In this document: piece after piece, positions 1-8,512 of the stretch
Numbering within the stretch: position 1 is the first letter of the stretch
Layout of the letters: every line of letters starts with the position of its first letter
Assembly (NCBI GenBank): GCA_045595965.1
Contig: JAZOBN010000032.1
Location: 1-64,000 of the forward strand
Length of the DNA: 64,000 nt
Direction: 5' to 3'
DNA from: CAAGNP01 sp045595965
GTDB taxonomy: Bacteria > Bacteroidota > Bacteroidia > Bacteroidales > UBA932
Position numbers and translations under genes: made by a program
The notes under the pieces: generated by a model
Database searches by the model: none
Told to the model about the DNA's origin: nothing
What the model saw: the letters and a program-made list of their open reading frames with translations, nothing else

Positions 1-1
1 A

Positions 2-136
2 TCGTCTGGTACTTTTTGCGTTCTTCGTGGCGGCTCTTGGCGCAGCATCGACTACGGTCGCTCTGCAGATCGCTACAACAACTACCCAGGCGGCAGGGAT
101 TTCACTTTCGGTTTCCGTCTTGTTCTCTGTCCTTAG
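2..136 (+). CDS. C-terminal end of a formylglycine-generating-enzyme (SUMF1/FGE-sulfatase) domain protein, partial
   Basis: The reading frame is open from the window edge and stops with TAG at 134-136, giving about 44 residues. They contain VLRGGSWRS, then DRYNNYPGGRD and a final GFRLVL, which is the characteristic end of the FGE-sulfatase fold (RGGSW ... R ... GFR). In Bacteroidales such domains occur in exported lipoproteins, in GldK/GldJ-like gliding proteins and in true sulfatase-maturing enzymes. The N-terminal part needed to tell these apart lies outside the window, so the function stays open. A strong terminator follows directly, so this is the last gene of its transcript. Confidence 0.75.
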   Translation, partial: SSGTFCVLRGGSWRSIDYGRSADRYNNYPGGRDFTFGFRLVLCP

Positions 137-148
137 GTATAATAAAAC

Positions 149-186
149 AGAACTGACCCCGGGACTCCGAGGTCAGTTCTTTTTTT
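149..186 (+). terminator. Rho-independent terminator after the FGE-like gene
   Basis: A perfect 10-bp stem (AGAACTGACC at 149-158 paired with GGTCAGTTCT at 171-180) with a 12-nt loop is followed by a run of T to 186. It lies 12 nt after the stop codon at 136. The minus-strand fumarase gene ends at 210 and also runs into this hairpin, and the A-rich left flank (142-147) would give a weak U tract in that direction, so it may work both ways. Confidence 0.9.
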
Positions 187-209
187 ATGCAGATTTTAGC
201 AGATGTCGC

Positions 210-1832
210 TTATAGACCGAGTTTCTTGAAGAAGTCGTTTCCTTTGTCATCAACAAGGATGAATGCAGGGAAGTTTTCAACCTGGATTTTCCAGATAGCC
301 TCCATTCCAAGTTCTGGATATTCGACACATTCAATGCTCTTGATGTTGTTCTGAGCAAGGATTGCTGCAGGACCGCCGATAGAGCCGAGATAGAAACCGC
401 CATATTTGTGACAAGCGTCGGTAACCTGTTGGCTTCTGTTGCCCTTAGCAAGCATGATCATACTGCCGCCATGGCTTTGGAACAAATCTACATACGAGTC
501 CATACGGCCTGCGGTAGTAGGGCCCATAGAGCCACAAGGCATTCCGGCAGGGGTCTTTGCAGGGCCTGCATAGTAGATAGGGTGATCTTTCAAATATTGT
601 GGCATCTCTTCACCTCTGTCAAGACGCTCTTTGATCTTGGCGTGAGCGATGTCACGACCCACGATGATAGTACCGTTAAGGCTCAGACGGGTCGATACAG
701 GGTATTTTGAAAGCTCTTTAAGGATCTCGGACATTGGTTGGTCAAGGTTGATTTTAACAGCTTCACCTTCACCTGCCTGACGGAGTTCCTCTGGGATAAG
801 TCTTGATGGATTGTCGTCAAGTTTCTCAATCCAGATACCATCTTTGTTGATTTTTGTTTTGATGTTGCGGTCTGCTGAGCAGCTTACACCCATACCTACA
901 GGACAGCTTGCACCGTGACGTGGAAGACGGATGATGCGTACATCGTGAGCAAAGTACTTCCCACCGAATTGTGCACCGAGACCGATCTTGTAAGCCTCTT
1001 CAAGTACAAGTTTTTCGAGTTCGATATCGCGGAAAGCACGACCGGTCTCGTCACCTGTTGTAGGGAGATTGTCGTAGTATTTGCAAGAAGCAAGTTTTAC
1101 TGTAAGAAGGTTTCTTTCAGCAGATGTGCCGCCGATAACGAATGCGATGTGGTAAGGGGGACAAGCAGCTGTACCAAGGGTTTTCATTTTTGCAACAAGG
1201 AATGGTACAAGTGTTTGTGGATTAAGGATCGCTTTAGTCTCCTGATAGAGATATGTTTTGTTGGCAGATCCACCACCTTTGGTTACACAAAGGAAATGGT
1301 ACTCAGCACCTTCGCAAGCTTCGATGTCAATTTGTGCAGGGAGGTTGCATTTGGTGTTGACCTCGTCGTACATATTCAGAGGTGCATTTTGTGAGTAGCG
1401 GAGATTCTCTTCTGTGTAAGTTTTGTAAACACCAAGAGAAAGGGCCTCTTCATCACAATAGCCGGTCCACACCTGTTGTCCTTTTTCACCGTGGATAATG
1501 GCAGTACCTGTATCCTGACAGAAAGGGAGTTTCCCTTTGCAGGCAACTTCTGCATTGCGCAAGAAGGTGAGAGCAACATATTTGTCGTTCTCTGATGCCT
1601 CAGGGTCGTTAAGAACCTTAGCTACCATTTCGTTGTGCTCGCGGCGCAGCATAAATGATACGTCACGGAAAGCGGTGTTGGACATCACGGTAAGACCCTC
1701 TGCAGCAACTTTGAGAATCTCTTTTCCCTCAAATTCAGATGTGCTTACATATTGCTCTGAACCAGGGATCTTGTAGTATTCAGTCTTGTCTTCGCCAAGC
1801 TGAAACATAGGTGCATATTTGAAATCAGCCAT
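210..1832 (-). CDS. Class I fumarate hydratase ([4Fe-4S] fumarase)
   Basis: Interconverts fumarate and malate in the cytoplasm. In Bacteroidales this step runs reductively, toward succinate and propionate. The 540-aa length and the N-terminal (Fumerase) plus C-terminal (Fumerase_C) architecture fit the single-chain FumA/FumB type. The three cysteine contexts expected to ligate the [4Fe-4S] cluster are present: LPFCQDTGTA (Cys105), GTAACPPYH and HGASCPVGMGVSCSADR. The C-terminal part holds GRDIAHAKIKERL and MPCGSMGPTTAGRMD, which belong to the substrate site. The gene is monocistronic, with its own promoter (1877-1907) and a terminator-like hairpin beyond its 3' end. The cluster of this class is oxygen-labile, in keeping with an anaerobe. 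Confidence 0.95.
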   Translation of the reverse strand: MADFKYAPMFQLGEDKTEYYKIPGSEQYVSTSEFEGKEILKVAAEGLTVMSNTAFRDVSFMLRREHNEMVAKVLNDPEASENDKYVALTFLRNAEVACKGKLPFCQDTGTAIIHGEKGQQVWTGYCDEEALSLGVYKTYTEENLRYSQNAPLNMYDEVNTKCNLPAQIDIEACEGAEYHFLCVTKGGGSANKTYLYQETKAILNPQTLVPFLVAKMKTLGTAACPPYHIAFVIGGTSAERNLLTVKLASCKYYDNLPTTGDETGRAFRDIELEKLVLEEAYKIGLGAQFGGKYFAHDVRIIRLPRHGASCPVGMGVSCSADRNIKTKINKDGIWIEKLDDNPSRLIPEELRQAGEGEAVKINLDQPMSEILKELSKYPVSTRLSLNGTIIVGRDIAHAKIKERLDRGEEMPQYLKDHPIYYAGPAKTPAGMPCGSMGPTTAGRMDSYVDLFQSHGGSMIMLAKGNRSQQVTDACHKYGGFYLGSIGGPAAILAQNNIKSIECVEYPELGMEAIWKIQVENFPAFILVDDKGNDFFKKLGL

Positions 1833-1876
1833 TTTATATAGTTTTACTTTTAAGTTTTTGTGTCTTCTTTATCCTG

Positions 1877-1907
1877 CAAAGGTAATATAAATAAGATTAA
1901 ATGTCAA
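1877..1907 (-). promoter_or_regulatory. Bacteroidales-type promoter of the fumarase gene
   Basis: On the minus strand a TTGACAT -33 element (1901-1907) is followed, with 20 nt between TTG and TA, by TACCTTTG (1877-1884), matching the TAnnTTTG -7 consensus of the Bacteroidota primary sigma factor. Transcription should begin near 1870, leaving a leader of about 40 nt before the ATG at 1832. Confidence 0.8.
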
Positions 1908-1912
1908 TCCGA

Positions 1913-3211
1913 TTATTTTTTAATCAGATAGTCGGCTATCGCCTGATATGCAGGGAGGGAATAGGGGTCGTTTACTGCATTTGAAGCTTTTGGGTGAGAG
2001 GCGAGTCTTACGATTACCATTTGGGCTGCAGGATCGACATAAATGGCCTGCCCATGAACACCTCTCGCCATAAAGGCCCTGTTTGCGTTGTTGGTGACCC
2101 ACCACATATTGCGGTAACTCCACCCTTTGAGGTTCGGGTAACTTTTGCTGTCAAATTTGGCAGGATCTCCACCCAATACGATATCGTACAGGATAGATTT
2201 GTCCATGATTTTCCTGCCGTTGATATAGCCTCCGTTGCGGACCATCTCTCCGAAGAGTGCATAGTCCCTGAGATTTCCATTGAATCCCCCACCGGCAAAT
2301 GGGACCCCCGAGGCATCCACCTGATAGTAACCGTCATGGTGGGCACCCATCGGTTGCCAGATCTTCTCGGAAAGGAGTTCAGCAATGTTTTTACCGGTGA
2401 CACGGGAGATTACCCAGGCCAGCACATCCGTGTTGATTGTCTTGTAGGCGAACTTCTCCCCGTGTTCACCATCCCCCTTTTTCACAGTGACAATGTATTC
2501 ATAGAAATTCCTGTATCCTGAATAGTTTGCCGGTCTGAATACATTTCCTGCCTGTGAAAATTGCCATACTTCGGCTTTGGGGTCGCTGTAATCCTCGCTG
2601 TATCGGATATTGGTCGTCATGTCGAGAAGCTCCCGAATGGTAGCATCTCCAAATGCACATCTTTTCAATTCAGGGATATACTCTCCGGCAGTTTTATTTT
2701 CATCGAGTACCCCTTCTGCCACAAGCATTGCACCAAGTGTCCCTGTAAGGGTCTTGCTGCATGACATTGCTGCGTGGGTCCCGTCGGGGGTTAGGGCACC
2801 GAAGTATTTTTCGTAGACAATTACCCCTTTGTGGAGAATTATTATCCCATCAGTATATACTTTGTCCAGGGCTTCGCGCCACGTTATCTCTTCTCTTTCG
2901 AATAGAGGGGTAAATTTTATGTTGTCTATATTGTTGTCAATTCTCTCTTTGAACTGATATCTATCCACCTGCGCACTTTTGACCTCTCTTGTAGGCATGA
3001 AAAGCCGCATATTGCACACGCTGTATCTTAATGCAGGAAATTCGAAAAATGAGCCATCCGCCATAGATACAACCCTCTCTTGTGCAGGGGGAAAACCCTG
3101 CATCCATCCCATCTTTATGGGGTCAGACTCACTCGCAGTGAGTGTTGTCTGTCCTTTTGTTGTTAGTGTTGAAACTATCATACAAAAAATAAGTGCTCTA
3201 AAAATTTTCAT
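1913..3211 (-). CDS. Exported serine hydrolase, beta-lactamase/S12 family (NylB-like)
   Basis: A 432-aa protein with an N-terminal signal peptide (MKIFRALIFCMIVSTLTTKG). The S-x-x-K nucleophile motif of the class C beta-lactamase/penicillin-binding fold is visible as MSCSKTLTG near residue 150. The stretch DATIRELLDMTTNIRYSEDY and the later YKTINTDVLAWVI resemble 6-aminohexanoate-dimer hydrolase (NylB) relatives more than true beta-lactamases. The natural substrate is unknown; amides or peptides in the periplasm are likely. It lies 65 nt downstream of a D-aminoacylase-family gene on the same strand and may be co-expressed. Antibiotic resistance should not be inferred from the fold. Confidence 0.8.
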   Translation of the reverse strand: MKIFRALIFCMIVSTLTTKGQTTLTASESDPIKMGWMQGFPPAQERVVSMADGSFFEFPALRYSVCNMRLFMPTREVKSAQVDRYQFKERIDNNIDNIKFTPLFEREEITWREALDKVYTDGIIILHKGVIVYEKYFGALTPDGTHAAMSCSKTLTGTLGAMLVAEGVLDENKTAGEYIPELKRCAFGDATIRELLDMTTNIRYSEDYSDPKAEVWQFSQAGNVFRPANYSGYRNFYEYIVTVKKGDGEHGEKFAYKTINTDVLAWVISRVTGKNIAELLSEKIWQPMGAHHDGYYQVDASGVPFAGGGFNGNLRDYALFGEMVRNGGYINGRKIMDKSILYDIVLGGDPAKFDSKSYPNLKGWSYRNMWWVTNNANRAFMARGVHGQAIYVDPAAQMVIVRLASHPKASNAVNDPYSLPAYQAIADYLIKK

Positions 3212-3276
3212 AATAAAAATTGTTTATCGCACTTATTTGTTGCAAACACCAGACCAAATGTGTAAGTGTCTGATTG

Positions 3277-4944
3277 TTAGATTAGAGTACCGTTGAGTTC
3301 TCCTGTATGCTGACCATTCTTTATGGTCCATGCCCCATTTACGAATACGTGTTCGATACCGGCATTGAACTTATGGGGATCGACGAAACTTGACAGGTCG
3401 ATGATGGTCTCGGGGTTGAATACCACGATGTCAGCTGCATAATTCGGAACGATAAGCCCTCTCTCTTTGAGGTGAAGTCTCGATGCGGGCAGTGCTGTAC
3501 ATTTGTGAACAGCGGTAGCAAGGTCGCAAATTTTGTCTTGCCTTACATATTGGCCGAAGAAACGGGGGAATGTGCCATAAGAACGGGGGTGGGGCATTGT
3601 CTCACCAAGGGGACCTTCGGGTGAGTAAACACTACCATCGGAAGCAGGCATTCCAAGAGGGTGTGAAAGGAACATTCTGACATTGTCCTCTGTCATTGCG
3701 AAGCCGATGATATCCGGGTAAAGTTTCTCGTCAATGAGCATTTTCCTTACGAATGGCCAGGGATCCATACCTGTCATCTTGCTGCACTCTTCGAGGTTCT
3801 TCCCTATGAACTTCTGATTCTCAGGGAGCTGGAATCCCACCACTACCACATTCTGAGGGCCACCGAGTCTTTTGAAACGTGAAACTGCATACTCTCCGAT
3901 CTTCTTCGCTAGGGCCTCATCTTTAAGACGGGCAAGGACCTCTTCGTTAGAGCCCTGACGGTCAGAGAGGGGAATGAATGAGTTCAATCCGGTAGAGAAT
4001 GCGATATAAGGGTAACGGTCAAATGCAACATCGATACCCTCTGTGCGTGCCTCTTCGATGAGTTTTAGCAAAGCCGGACCTTTGTGCCAGTTGTTGGCAT
4101 TCTGTGCTTTAAGATGGGAGATCTGAAGACGTACACCGGACTTCCTGGCAATAGCAATGGCCTCTTTTACAGAGGACTCTACTCTGTCATCCTCATTTCT
4201 CATATGGATTGCAAAAAGACCATCTTTTGATGCAACAACTTTACAAAGTTCTACAATCTCTTCATCTGTGGCGTATGAACCTGGTGCATACTCAAGACCA
4301 CAAGAGAGTCCAATGCTCCCTGCATCCATTTCGTCTGCAAGTATCCCTTTCATCTTGTCCAGCTGGGCAGCGGTGCATGCCACAGCGTTATCGCCGACAA
4401 CGGCAGAGCGAAGCTGACCTTGACCGGTATATGAGCCGTAGTTGATACCGATTTTGTTTTTGCGAAGGGCATCATAGAAGCCGTCAATATCTTGCCAGTA
4501 GGGGTATCCGTAACGCAGTGTCCCCTCTTTTGTCCTGAAGTATTCATCAGAGTATGGGAATGGGGAGTCTCCGCAGTTGCCCCCAATATCTGTGGTTACA
4601 CCTTGGAAAATACGGCTGTCCCCTTTGGGAGCCTGCAAGAGATTGGTGTCGGTGTGGGTGTGGATGTCGATAAATCCGGGAGAAACTGCAAGGCCATGAA
4701 CATCAAGGATGTTGTCTGCATAGTTTCCGAGGTTCCCTATTGCAGCGATTTTGCCATTTTTGATACCTACATCACCAATGATCGGAGCTTTTCCGTCACC
4801 GGTATATACGGTGCCGTTTTTGATGATGGTGTCAAATGGATTGTTTGAACGGATTCGGGTTCCACCATAGAAACCTACCCCCAATGCTCCGGCAGCAATA
4901 GCTCCGGTCTTGAGGAATGATCTTCTTGAAATTTTGTCAGCCAT
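3277..4944 (-). CDS. N-acyl-D-amino-acid deacylase / D-aminoacylase family amidohydrolase, exported
   Basis: A 555-aa amidohydrolase expected to cleave N-acyl-D-amino acids or D-residue dipeptides. Metal-site motifs are intact: FIDIHTHTD, GGNCGDSPFP (bridging Cys), FAIHMRNEDD, LQISHLK, and PASDGSVYSP (catalytic Asp). The N-terminus is SRRSFLKTGAIAAGALGVGF, a twin-arginine-type signal followed by a hydrophobic stretch, so the enzyme is probably exported folded. It starts only 4 nt after the stop of apbE, so the two are almost certainly one transcript. The exact acyl group and amino acid cannot be read from sequence; N-acyl-D-glutamate deacylase and D-aminopeptidase-like activities are the alternatives. 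Confidence 0.85.
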   Translation of the reverse strand: MADKISRRSFLKTGAIAAGALGVGFYGGTRIRSNNPFDTIIKNGTVYTGDGKAPIIGDVGIKNGKIAAIGNLGNYADNILDVHGLAVSPGFIDIHTHTDTNLLQAPKGDSRIFQGVTTDIGGNCGDSPFPYSDEYFRTKEGTLRYGYPYWQDIDGFYDALRKNKIGINYGSYTGQGQLRSAVVGDNAVACTAAQLDKMKGILADEMDAGSIGLSCGLEYAPGSYATDEEIVELCKVVASKDGLFAIHMRNEDDRVESSVKEAIAIARKSGVRLQISHLKAQNANNWHKGPALLKLIEEARTEGIDVAFDRYPYIAFSTGLNSFIPLSDRQGSNEEVLARLKDEALAKKIGEYAVSRFKRLGGPQNVVVVGFQLPENQKFIGKNLEECSKMTGMDPWPFVRKMLIDEKLYPDIIGFAMTEDNVRMFLSHPLGMPASDGSVYSPEGPLGETMPHPRSYGTFPRFFGQYVRQDKICDLATAVHKCTALPASRLHLKERGLIVPNYAADIVVFNPETIIDLSSFVDPHKFNAGIEHVFVNGAWTIKNGQHTGELNGTLI

Positions 4945-4948
4945 ATCT

Positions 4949-5977
4949 TTATTGTTTTACTAATTGTTGCTTCAGATTCTCTGTGTAATATGTCTCCATC
5001 GCTCCATCTGGGGTGCTGTAGATCAAGTACCCTTTCAGTTCCGTACGGGAAGAGAGGAACTCTTTTGACCCTTCCAGGCCAATGACCATGCAGTATGTGG
5101 CATAGGCGTCGGCCAGAGCGGCACTCCCGGCAATAACTGTAGCACTCAAGAGGTTGTGTTTTACAGGGTAACCCAGGGTGGGGTCAATTGTGTGTGAGTA
5201 TTTTTGACCATCCTCAATGAAGAATTTCCGGTAATTACCGGAGGTGACAATCCCTACATCGGATACAGAAATAATCTGCGAAATCTCCTTTCCTGCCTCC
5301 ATGTTCCCGTCTTCAGGGGTGTCAACCCCAATATTCCACCTGCTGCCGGAGGGGTTCAGACCTCTGCAGAAAATCTCCATCCCCACTTCGACCAGATAGT
5401 TGCATATTCCAAGTCTATCAAGTTCTTTTGCAACCACATCACACGAGTATCCCTGTGCTATGGCGTTGAAGTTGACCTTGAAACGGGGATCCTGTTTGAC
5501 AAATTTTCCATCCCTAATCTCCCCCTTTTCCATCCCGACAAATTGTTTGATGCTGTCTATCTTATGTTGCGAAATTGTCTCCCTCTCTTTGAATCCGAAT
5601 CCCCAGATATCAAACAGGGGTGCTGCCGACGGATCAAATTTCCCCTCTGTCTCTTCGTAAATAGCGGTGGAAATTGTATACATATCTTCAAAGAGTGCAT
5701 CTGTACTATCTGAGGAGTTGCTGTTGATCTTTGATATGACCGACCCTTTGTTGTACCCTGAAAGGGAGTTGTCAATAGCCCGGAGGGTGCTGTCTATAAG
5801 CTCTTTCAACTCTTGCGGAGATATTCTGACTGTATTCCCGGCAGAATCGGTGGGGCAGTATGTGACATTGTAAGTGCCCCCCTGGGCGAATCCGGTGATA
5901 CGGTAGTATTCTTGTCGGGAGTTACATCCTGACAATATGGATGCGACAAGAAATATATATGGGAGAAATTTTCTCAT
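4949..5977 (-). CDS. apbE: FAD:protein FMN transferase (ApbE family lipoprotein)
   Basis: Transfers FMN from FAD onto Ser/Thr of exported or membrane flavoproteins such as the NQR and RNF subunits. It is 342 aa with a lipobox (ASILSGC, acylated Cys at about 18). Family features are visible: GTYNVTYC near the N-terminus, FDPSAAPLFDIWGF, the nucleotide-site segment NAIAQGYSCDVV, and the C-terminal YSHTIDPTLGYPV followed by ALADAYATYCMVIG, which supplies metal and substrate residues. It is first in a likely operon with the D-aminoacylase-family gene. No NQR, RNF or other obvious flavin-acceptor gene lies in the window, so the acceptor must be encoded elsewhere. Confidence 0.92.
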   Translation of the reverse strand: MRKFLPYIFLVASILSGCNSRQEYYRITGFAQGGTYNVTYCPTDSAGNTVRISPQELKELIDSTLRAIDNSLSGYNKGSVISKINSNSSDSTDALFEDMYTISTAIYEETEGKFDPSAAPLFDIWGFGFKERETISQHKIDSIKQFVGMEKGEIRDGKFVKQDPRFKVNFNAIAQGYSCDVVAKELDRLGICNYLVEVGMEIFCRGLNPSGSRWNIGVDTPEDGNMEAGKEISQIISVSDVGIVTSGNYRKFFIEDGQKYSHTIDPTLGYPVKHNLLSATVIAGSAALADAYATYCMVIGLEGSKEFLSSRTELKGYLIYSTPDGAMETYYTENLKQQLVKQ

Positions 5978-5999
5978 CTCTTATGGCATGATTTTAGTG

Positions 6000-6007
6000 C
6001 AAATTTA
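6000..6007 (-). promoter_or_regulatory. Candidate -7 element for apbE
   Basis: The minus strand reads TAAATTTG, an exact TAnnTTTG match, 23 nt upstream of the apbE ATG. I found no good TTG -33 element at 19-21 nt. The opposite strand of the same intergenic gap has CATCTTTG (6019-6026), one mismatch from consensus, 24 nt before the next gene, so the region probably holds divergent promoters. Confidence 0.5.
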
Positions 6008-6049
6008 GAAAAAAATGTACATCTTTGTAAGTTGAATATAAAAACTGAT

Positions 6050-7081
6050 ATGAAGTATTCGTATATATATCCCCTGATATTGTGTTTGGCCGTTGGTGTA
6101 CTCTTTTCATCGTGCAACAAAGAGGAAGAGGATGAAAAGAAATACATGACAGGGAGCATTACTTATGATTTTCCACAATATTGCCTCATAGGGGCTACTA
6201 TTGAGACATACTGTACAGGTATCAAAGAGCCATCAGATGTGGAGTACTATTGGATATCTCCAGATTTGCTCGGTAGTGGGGATACATTGCGTTCGCAATC
6301 AGCAACTTTCAATATTCCCAACAAAAAGGGTGAGTACAAGGTGACAGCTTATGCTGTGAAAGATGGCTACTATGCCTCTACAAGGGCAGCTACGGTGAAG
6401 GCACTTGACCCCGATGTGGAGAACGGATCGGTCTCAGGGCTGAAGGTGAGTGAGCATGTTTTTGTCGATGCAAGAGACGGAATGGAGTATTATTACGAAA
6501 AAATAGGTTCTCTTGAGTGGATGACAGAGAATCTTGCATATAATCCGGGCGGCGACAAGAAGAGTTGCGTCGCATATTACAACCAGGATTTGTTGAGGGT
6601 AATCTTCGGTTACCTTTATTCGTGGAATGATGCTACCGGAGGTGTTGCAGGCAGTGGTCTTGGACAAGGTCCTCAAGGGGTTTGTCCCGAAGGGTGGTCA
6701 ATTCCGACAGAGGAGGACTGGGAAGATCTTGCAAAGACAATCAGTGGCGGTGCAGAGTATGATTTTTACGATAATTGGGAGGGGCTGGCCCCATATCTGA
6801 CAGTTGAGGCACAGTTCAATGAAACCAAGATGTGGCCATATTGCCCCAATTTTGACAAGAAAAACACAGTTGGATGGAATGCGCTTCCTTGCGGAAACTC
6901 AACCGATTACTATACAAGATACAGACACTTGCTGGAGTATGGTATGTGGTGGAGCGCATCAGAGAAGAATGGGAAAGGGAGTTACAGGTATATTTACTAT
7001 TACAGCCCCGATGTATCTTATCACTCTGTGAACAAAGAGGACTTTGGTGCCTCTGTAAGGTGTGTAAGACTCGCTAAATAG
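6050..7081 (+). CDS. FISUMP-domain lipoprotein
   Basis: A 343-aa lipoprotein (signal with lipobox VLFSSC, then an Asn/Lys/Glu-rich spacer). The C-terminal half carries the Fibrobacter succinogenes major paralogous domain: SLEWMTENLAYNP, YLYSWNDATGG, GVCPEGWSIPTEEDWEDL, then MWWSASEKNGKGSYRYIYY and the final ASVRCVRLAK. The region before it (about residues 30-125) looks like an Ig-like or cadherin-like beta domain. Such proteins are surface-exposed and their function is unknown. I chose ATG 6050 over an in-frame TTG at 6032, because the ATG begins the lipoprotein signal directly. Confidence 0.85.
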   Translation: MKYSYIYPLILCLAVGVLFSSCNKEEEDEKKYMTGSITYDFPQYCLIGATIETYCTGIKEPSDVEYYWISPDLLGSGDTLRSQSATFNIPNKKGEYKVTAYAVKDGYYASTRAATVKALDPDVENGSVSGLKVSEHVFVDARDGMEYYYEKIGSLEWMTENLAYNPGGDKKSCVAYYNQDLLRVIFGYLYSWNDATGGVAGSGLGQGPQGVCPEGWSIPTEEDWEDLAKTISGGAEYDFYDNWEGLAPYLTVEAQFNETKMWPYCPNFDKKNTVGWNALPCGNSTDYYTRYRHLLEYGMWWSASEKNGKGSYRYIYYYSPDVSYHSVNKEDFGASVRCVRLAK

Positions 7082-7117
7082 GTAAAGAAATATTCATTAA
7101 CCTCAAATTATAGAATT

Positions 7118-7711
7118 ATGAAGAAGAAAAAAATGTCCAGCTGGGTAATTGTCCTGGCTGTTGTAGCTGTCCTGTTTTTCTGGGTAAAAGGTGCCTACAA
7201 CAACATGGTAACTCTTGAAGAAGAGGTGTCAACCGCTTGGTCTCAGGTTGAAAATGTATATCAGAGGAGAATGGACCTGATTCCAAATCTTGTCTCTACT
7301 GTAAAAGGTTATGCTGCTCACGAATCACAGACTCTTGAAGGTGTTGTAAACGCAAGAGCTAAAGCGACCCAGATTACTGTAGATCCAGAGAATCTTACCC
7401 CCGAGTCTCTTGCAAAATATCAGAAGGCTCAAGGTGAGTTGGGTAGTGCATTGGGCAAATTGCTTGCTATTACAGAGAACTATCCCGATTTGAAGGCTAA
7501 CGAGAATTTCTTGCAACTTCAGTCACAACTTGAAGGTACTGAAAATAGAATTGCTGTTGAGAGAAAGAAATTCAACGAAACAGCAAAAGGTTACAACACA
7601 ACTATCCGCAAGTTCCCAAACAACATTTTGGCAGGGATGTTCGGATTTGATAAGAAATCTTATTTCGAGGCACAAGAGGGGGCAGAAGTTGCTCCTGAAG
7701 TTCAATTCTAA
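7118..7711 (+). CDS. lemA: LemA family membrane protein
   Basis: A 197-aa protein with a single N-terminal transmembrane segment (about residues 7-25) and a long helical domain. The LemA signature is clear: ENVYQRRMDLIPNLVSTVKG, then NARAKATQ, SLAKYQKAQGELGSALGKLL, LQSQLEGTENRIAVERKKFN, and a C-terminal YNTTIRKFPNNILAGMFGF. The biochemical role is unknown; the protein is anchored with its coiled bundle outside the cytoplasm. It overlaps the next gene by one base (TAATG), so the two are translationally coupled. The LemA-TPM pair is widespread in bacteria. Confidence 0.93.
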   Translation: MKKKKMSSWVIVLAVVAVLFFWVKGAYNNMVTLEEEVSTAWSQVENVYQRRMDLIPNLVSTVKGYAAHESQTLEGVVNARAKATQITVDPENLTPESLAKYQKAQGELGSALGKLLAITENYPDLKANENFLQLQSQLEGTENRIAVERKKFNETAKGYNTTIRKFPNNILAGMFGFDKKSYFEAQEGAEVAPEVQF

Positions 7712-8502
7712 TGAAGAGACTTTTATTTGCAATTTTATTGAGCTTGAGTCTGGTGGCTCAGGCTCAAATTCCATCAAAACCTGAGGTAGAAGGGGCTGTG
7801 CACGATTTTGCATCCCTTTTTACAAGATCTCAGAGAGATGAACTTGATCAACGCCTTGTCGCTTTCAGCGATTCCACATCCAACCGTATCATTGTGGTTA
7901 CAGTTACAGACCTCGGTGGAATGGATGCATCTGAGTTCGCCTTTGAACTTGGTGAGCAATGGGGTGTTGGTGACGCAGAGTTCAATAATGGTATTGTTAT
8001 CCTTGTCAAACCTAAAACAGAAGATTCTTACGGAGAGGTATATATCGCTGTCGGGTATGGATTGGAGGGGGTAGTTCCCGATGCAACAGCCTCTATGGTT
8101 GTAAACAGGGAGATGATTCCCCATTTCCAGGAGGGTGATGTTTATGGCGGCGTTGTTGCGGCTGTGGATGTTATTTGCCCCCTTATCGCTGGTGAATATT
8201 CTGCTGAAGAGTACTCTGAAGGTGGAGAAGGTGGCGGATGGTCTCTCTTTACAGTTGTTCTTGTAATTATTGTCCTCTTCATTGTTTTCTCCAAAATGGG
8301 AAAGAAAGGTGGCAATGGAGGCGGATCAACAGGGAATATTGGCGGAGGAGATAGCGGACCTACCATTATAACACCACGTTCAAGAGGTGGCCGCTCTTCC
8401 GGAGGAAGTTTTGGCGGAGGCAGCTTCGGTGGAGGTGGTGGCTTCAGTGGCGGTTTTGGCGGTGGCAGCTTTGGTGGAGGCGGTGCAGGTGGCCGTTGGT
8501 AA
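7711..8502 (+). CDS. TPM-domain (YgcG family) membrane protein with glycine-rich tail
   Basis: A 263-aa protein: signal peptide (about 1-20), a TPM domain (about 25-150; GAVHDFASLFTRSQRDELDQ, IIVVTVTDLGGMDASEFA, NNGIVILVKP, YIAVGYGLEGVVPDA), a transmembrane helix (about 174-193), then a tail of Gly/Ser/Phe repeats (SFGGGSFGGGGGFSGG). TPM domains have been linked to phosphatase activity and to photosystem or membrane-protein repair, but bacterial roles are unresolved. Partner of the upstream lemA. It converges on phoH with 10 nt between stops. Confidence 0.9.
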   Translation: MKRLLFAILLSLSLVAQAQIPSKPEVEGAVHDFASLFTRSQRDELDQRLVAFSDSTSNRIIVVTVTDLGGMDASEFAFELGEQWGVGDAEFNNGIVILVKPKTEDSYGEVYIAVGYGLEGVVPDATASMVVNREMIPHFQEGDVYGGVVAAVDVICPLIAGEYSAEEYSEGGEGGGWSLFTVVLVIIVLFIVFSKMGKKGGNGGGSTGNIGGGDSGPTIITPRSRGGRSSGGSFGGGSFGGGGGFSGGFGGGSFGGGGAGGRW

Positions 8503-8512
8503 CCACCACCTG

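Noticed and set aside
1913..3211. Beta-lactamase resistance gene
   Set aside because: The fold is shared, but the motifs outside SxxK resemble NylB-type amide hydrolases.
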